A DNA stretch of 64,000 bases, taken from contig NZ_JXXD01000231.1 in the NCBI RefSeq assembly GCF_000935215.1, positions 1 through 64,000 on the forward strand, read 5' to 3'. The notes beneath the pieces were generated by a model that saw only the letters and a program-made list of their open reading frames with translations, searched no databases and had not been told where the DNA came from. A program made the position numbers and the translations under genes. The stretch's first letter is position 1. The number at the start of each line of letters is the position of its first letter. Of the stretch, positions 61,089-64,000 are shown in pieces. The stretch comes from Stutzerimonas stutzeri. GTDB lineage: Bacteria; Pseudomonadota; Gammaproteobacteria; Pseudomonadales; Pseudomonadaceae.

Positions 61089-63341
61089 CTACCAGCGATC
61101 CACCGCACATGTGAGCCCTGTCGGAGTCCATACCAACGACACAGCAGGAAGACCACCAGCATCCTCAGCGATGCCGCGCAACGTATGTCGGTCTATACCC
61201 GAATGAGCGCCGCCTTTCGGGTGGCTGTGCCAAGTGCCGATAAAGGCGAGATATCCCAAAGAGGCCGAATTTGCAGTACGCAAATCTTGAACAAGCCCAT
61301 CGGTGCCCAAAACGAAGCGTGCGGCCGCTCGAACGCTGTCTGGCGGTGCGTCAACAAGCCCCGCAATGATGATGGTTCGATTTTCAAACGAGATGCGGCC
61401 GACTATGGCACCGCCTGTTTCCAACGCACCCCAGCGCAGCGCATCAGCATGGATCGCTTGCGCGACCGGGTGCAGAATCCGAATGCTCCAACCACCATCG
61501 TCCGCCACATCGAGCACAGTGGTAGGACCAAGGCTGGTGCGAGTCCATGCTATGCCGAGGCCTTCAGCATCCGAGATCCCAGCGCAAAGAGTCGCTTCCT
61601 TCGGAAGCCCGTCAATGAGCCAGCGTTCCAGTTGCAGCCCAGCCAGTGAAGCAGACCGCGAAACGACGGCATCAGACATTGGCATGGTCAGTGAGCGGCA
61701 GTTGTCGCCCACAAAAATACGCGTCGGCTCAGAAGTATCACCGGCAATCGATGCACGCAGTTCCGGCACAAATCGGCAGCACTCGAACAAGAATGCCGTG
61801 AGGTCATCAACCCGACCGGCGCGGCGAAGTCCTTCGAGCAAAACTGCAACACAGCGGCCCCGACCGTACATCGCGATCCGTACGAGCCGCGCAGGTGATT
61901 GATCCAGCGCTGTCGACTGTGTTTCTGCGGCTAGCACCTTAAGTGAAGCTGTTGCGTCCACGATAAGCGCTGCATCCTGCGGAACAGTTGTCGAGAACTG
62001 TACTGGATCGACTAGGAGGCTCACTGCGTCGGCGTCGAACGCGCGCGATTGAAGATGAGACAGCTCCTCAAAGGCCGTCTTCATCAGAGCAGCCTTTCGA
62101 GGTGGGACCAGCACTGATGCCCGCTCAATGAGGGCATGCCGTGCTGCGTTGTGAGGCGACATGGATTCGTTGTCGACGAAAGCCATTGAACCGAAACCGG
62201 CTCGCCCCAGATGCATCGCGATTTTCGACCCTACACTTCCGCAGCCGAGCATGACCAGCGGCTGAGATATGGTCGCCGCTGGAATGCCGGACGTCCTTGC
62301 CAACAGTTCGGGGGACAATGCATGCGCATGAAAGGCTGGGTGAACCGTGGCGCTTCGCTCTAGGAGCGATTGAGCGTTGAGCTCATAGCGCACCACATAG
62401 GGCAGTACCTCAATACTTCGCCCTGGTGAGCCCACAAGCGATGCAGGCCTTTGCACAGTCAGAATCACAACCGCGTACAAACCATGCACCCAGCCGCGCG
62501 AGTCCTGTTGCACATCCAGGATCGAGTGTCCGTAAAAACCATCCAGACTTCTGGCCAAAGCGTCGCGATCAATGCCGAGCTCCGCAGCTCGATCAAGCAA
62601 CGTCGCGAGATCGAAAACCGTCTCCGGTTGATAACGGTCGATCACATGAAGGCCGTCGGTTATTGGAGCGCGTGCGATGAAGGCCGCGGTATGGCCGTTT
62701 CCCCATTTACCCAGCTTGTCGTTGTGAGCGTCCTGGCAGAACACAGGATCGACTTGGGCGGTCAGTTCGGTATTGATGATGGCGTATAGGCCATCATCAA
62801 TCGTCACATAGCTAACGGGTACTATCAAAATCGAGCCGTCAGCGGGAGCAGCGGACGCGACCTTCTCGGCGCTGAATGCAATGGTCGAAGGACAACTGTC
62901 TCGACGCGTCGGCTCCCACCCCTGCTCAAGATCCAGCAACGCCCCAGCTGCAGCCTTGTGCAGCCAATCGATTAATTGATCGATAATCGCGTCCAGACCA
63001 AACCGATGCAGTAGCTCGTCCAATGCCCCCTCGAACAGGCAAGGTGAGACCAACTCGCCTTCGCGATGGGGATTGATGTGCGGCAAGTTGAGCGGAAAGT
63101 CCGTACGCAAGAGAGGCTTGGGCGCGGATAGAGGCCAGTCATTGTCGAAGACCAGAATGCATGTCTCGACCGAACGTACGCCGGTTTCGGAAACGCCATA
63201 GCGCCGAGACCGGCTCGGTAGCTCAACAGAAACATCGACTTCGATCTGCGTTAATTCACAGCTTACCCTTGGCTCCCCAACGCGGACCAAGCCTCGATGC
63301 CGCTGAAGCTGATGCAGTGCATCCGCAATCCTGTCCATCAC
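61089..63341 (-). CDS. E2-E1-JAB tri-domain ubiquitin-conjugation-like protein
   Basis: Encodes 750 residues. Three modules: an E2-like domain at about 25-140 (VSVELPSR, CILVFDNDWP, NLPHINPHREGELVSPCLFEG, catalytic Cys101 candidate); an E1/ThiF adenylation domain at about 345-600 (VMLGCGSVGSKIAMHLGRAG with nucleotide loop Gly366-Gly371, Asp390 at the strand end, PPRKAALM); and a JAB/JAMM peptidase at about 625-750 (Glu641 in ETGGAIVG, His705/His707/Ser714/Asp717 in TWHSHPKGGAHSGID). The region 150-340 has no domain I recognise. A single-chain E1-E2-deubiquitinase unit. Start overlaps the preceding MBL gene by 4 bases. Candidate E1 cysteines are Cys521/522 and Cys586. Confidence 0.88.
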   Translation of the reverse strand: MMDRIADALHQLQRHRGLVRVGEPRVSCELTQIEVDVSVELPSRSRRYGVSETGVRSVETCILVFDNDWPLSAPKPLLRTDFPLNLPHINPHREGELVSPCLFEGALDELLHRFGLDAIIDQLIDWLHKAAAGALLDLEQGWEPTRRDSCPSTIAFSAEKVASAAPADGSILIVPVSYVTIDDGLYAIINTELTAQVDPVFCQDAHNDKLGKWGNGHTAAFIARAPITDGLHVIDRYQPETVFDLATLLDRAAELGIDRDALARSLDGFYGHSILDVQQDSRGWVHGLYAVVILTVQRPASLVGSPGRSIEVLPYVVRYELNAQSLLERSATVHPAFHAHALSPELLARTSGIPAATISQPLVMLGCGSVGSKIAMHLGRAGFGSMAFVDNESMSPHNAARHALIERASVLVPPRKAALMKTAFEELSHLQSRAFDADAVSLLVDPVQFSTTVPQDAALIVDATASLKVLAAETQSTALDQSPARLVRIAMYGRGRCVAVLLEGLRRAGRVDDLTAFLFECCRFVPELRASIAGDTSEPTRIFVGDNCRSLTMPMSDAVVSRSASLAGLQLERWLIDGLPKEATLCAGISDAEGLGIAWTRTSLGPTTVLDVADDGGWSIRILHPVAQAIHADALRWGALETGGAIVGRISFENRTIIIAGLVDAPPDSVRAAARFVLGTDGLVQDLRTANSASLGYLAFIGTWHSHPKGGAHSGIDRHTLRGIAEDAGGLPAVSLVWTPTGLTCAVDRW

Positions 63342-64000
63342 GATGCGCCGTGCGGCATGGGGGTACGCGCAGAGGTGATCACGGCTGCAGCCTTCGATCC
63401 AGCTTCTTTCTTCGAGGGGGGCTGTACACCCTGAGTAGTGACGGTAAACACGAGAGGTTCAGCAGATTTTTCGCTCGGGTATTCGCCCGTGCAGTAAAAC
63501 TCGCCTTTTGCTTCACCCACGATTGCGGCGTACTCACGCTTTGCACGAATGCAGGGAGGATCACTGTCGTCGTCTGCAATGGGCTTACAACTAGCAACGA
63601 TGACAGCACCGTCACGAGTCTGCGAAAGCGCCTTACGAGCGTCAGGGTCGAGTTTGGCCTTTTCGCGATGGGTAGACCAGCTGTCTTCGGACAGCGAATG
63701 CCAAGAGCAATGATGCGGCGCCTGCATGATGTCGTACTCAAGCACATCGGCTTCAGCCTTGTGGCGCTGCCATTGGCGGTTCCAGATGAACACTTCAGCA
63801 TCGCCACCAGTAAGAAACTTCGCGCCATCTGGCGTATTTGCATCAGCGGCCAATGTGATGTTTAGGATCACGCTTGACTGGTTTTTGATCAGGCTCTGCT
63901 CCTCTTCCTCGTTATCCTGGGCACCCAGGGGCGCCAGAAGAAACGCGGAGAAGTACGCAGAACTCTTGCCATTGATCGTCGAGAAGCTCGTGTCCACTCT
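63338..64000 (-). CDS. Second MBL-fold protein, C-terminal part
   Basis: Open to the right edge of the window, so the N-terminus is missing; the visible end is 220 residues. FLTGGDAEVFIWNRQW and DIMQAPHHCSWHSL match the L-T-G-D-A and P-H-H motifs of the neighbouring MBL protein, and VILNITLA precedes them as the same strand. The remaining 100 residues contain DDDSDPPCIRAKREYAA and a Ser/Ala/Pro-rich tail. The first metal motif would lie outside. Overlaps the E2-E1-JAB start (ATGA), so they are translated together. Confidence 0.75.
   Translation of the reverse strand, partial: RVDTSFSTINGKSSAYFSAFLLAPLGAQDNEEEEQSLIKNQSSVILNITLAADANTPDGAKFLTGGDAEVFIWNRQWQRHKAEADVLEYDIMQAPHHCSWHSLSEDSWSTHREKAKLDPDARKALSQTRDGAVIVASCKPIADDDSDPPCIRAKREYAAIVGEAKGEFYCTGEYPSEKSAEPLVFTVTTQGVQPPSKKEAGSKAAAVITSARTPMPHGAS

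Overview
The window looks like a chromosome segment of a Pseudomonadaceae gammaproteobacterium, most likely a member of the Stutzerimonas (Pseudomonas stutzeri) group. This is an inference from protein families and gene order: gltX followed by tRNA-Ala/tRNA-Glu, uvrB divergent from an aromatic aminotransferase and tRNA-Asn, grxD next to argF, an MSHA-pilus locus, and the high GC content.

Layout. 1-2.2 kb (minus): the end of an MSHA pilus assembly operon (mshI, a PilN-like gene, mshJ, start of mshK). 2.5-16 kb: housekeeping genes (dinB, a thioesterase, two tRNA-Ala/tRNA-Glu pairs, gltX, uvrB, aminotransferase, tRNA-Asn with a duplicated 3' end, a VanZ-like protein, grxD, argF with an overlapping ABC ATPase, tadA, a Tat-exported multicopper oxidase). 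16-21 kb: a membrane GGDEF-EAL protein abutting a decapitated chemotaxis receptor, then a porin-like protein and a small PstS-like binding protein. 21.5-29.3 kb: a TetR-controlled TolC/HlyD/RbbA/YhhJ export locus. 29.8-34.5 kb: an arginine deiminase operon whose transporter is YfcC-type rather than ArcD. 34.8-43.4 kb (minus): a tight run of EmrB-, EmrA- and TolC-like genes, LpxR, a 56-residue membrane microprotein, a lipase-like lipoprotein and a DUF4105 protein, with a divergent TetR gene. 43.4-48.5 kb: regulators, an MFS transporter, an in-frame chimera of an ALAS-like gene and an asparagine synthetase gene, and a LysR gene with an aberrant C-terminus; this part looks rearranged.

48.5-64 kb is an accessory island. 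It starts with genes typical of integrative conjugative elements (DUF932, ProQ/FinO, RadC) whose GC-rich leaders resemble each other. It continues with a minus-strand defence block: a partial metallo-beta-lactamase (MBL) protein, a 750-residue E2-E1-JAB ubiquitin-conjugation-like fusion, a second ComEC-type MBL protein, and then the complete Wadjet system JetA-JetB-JetC-JetD, closed by a terminator. Spacing is small or overlapping throughout, so the two systems may share one transcript. The E2-E1-JAB/double-MBL module is the most interesting and least characterised element. It runs off the right edge, so its full gene content cannot be judged here.
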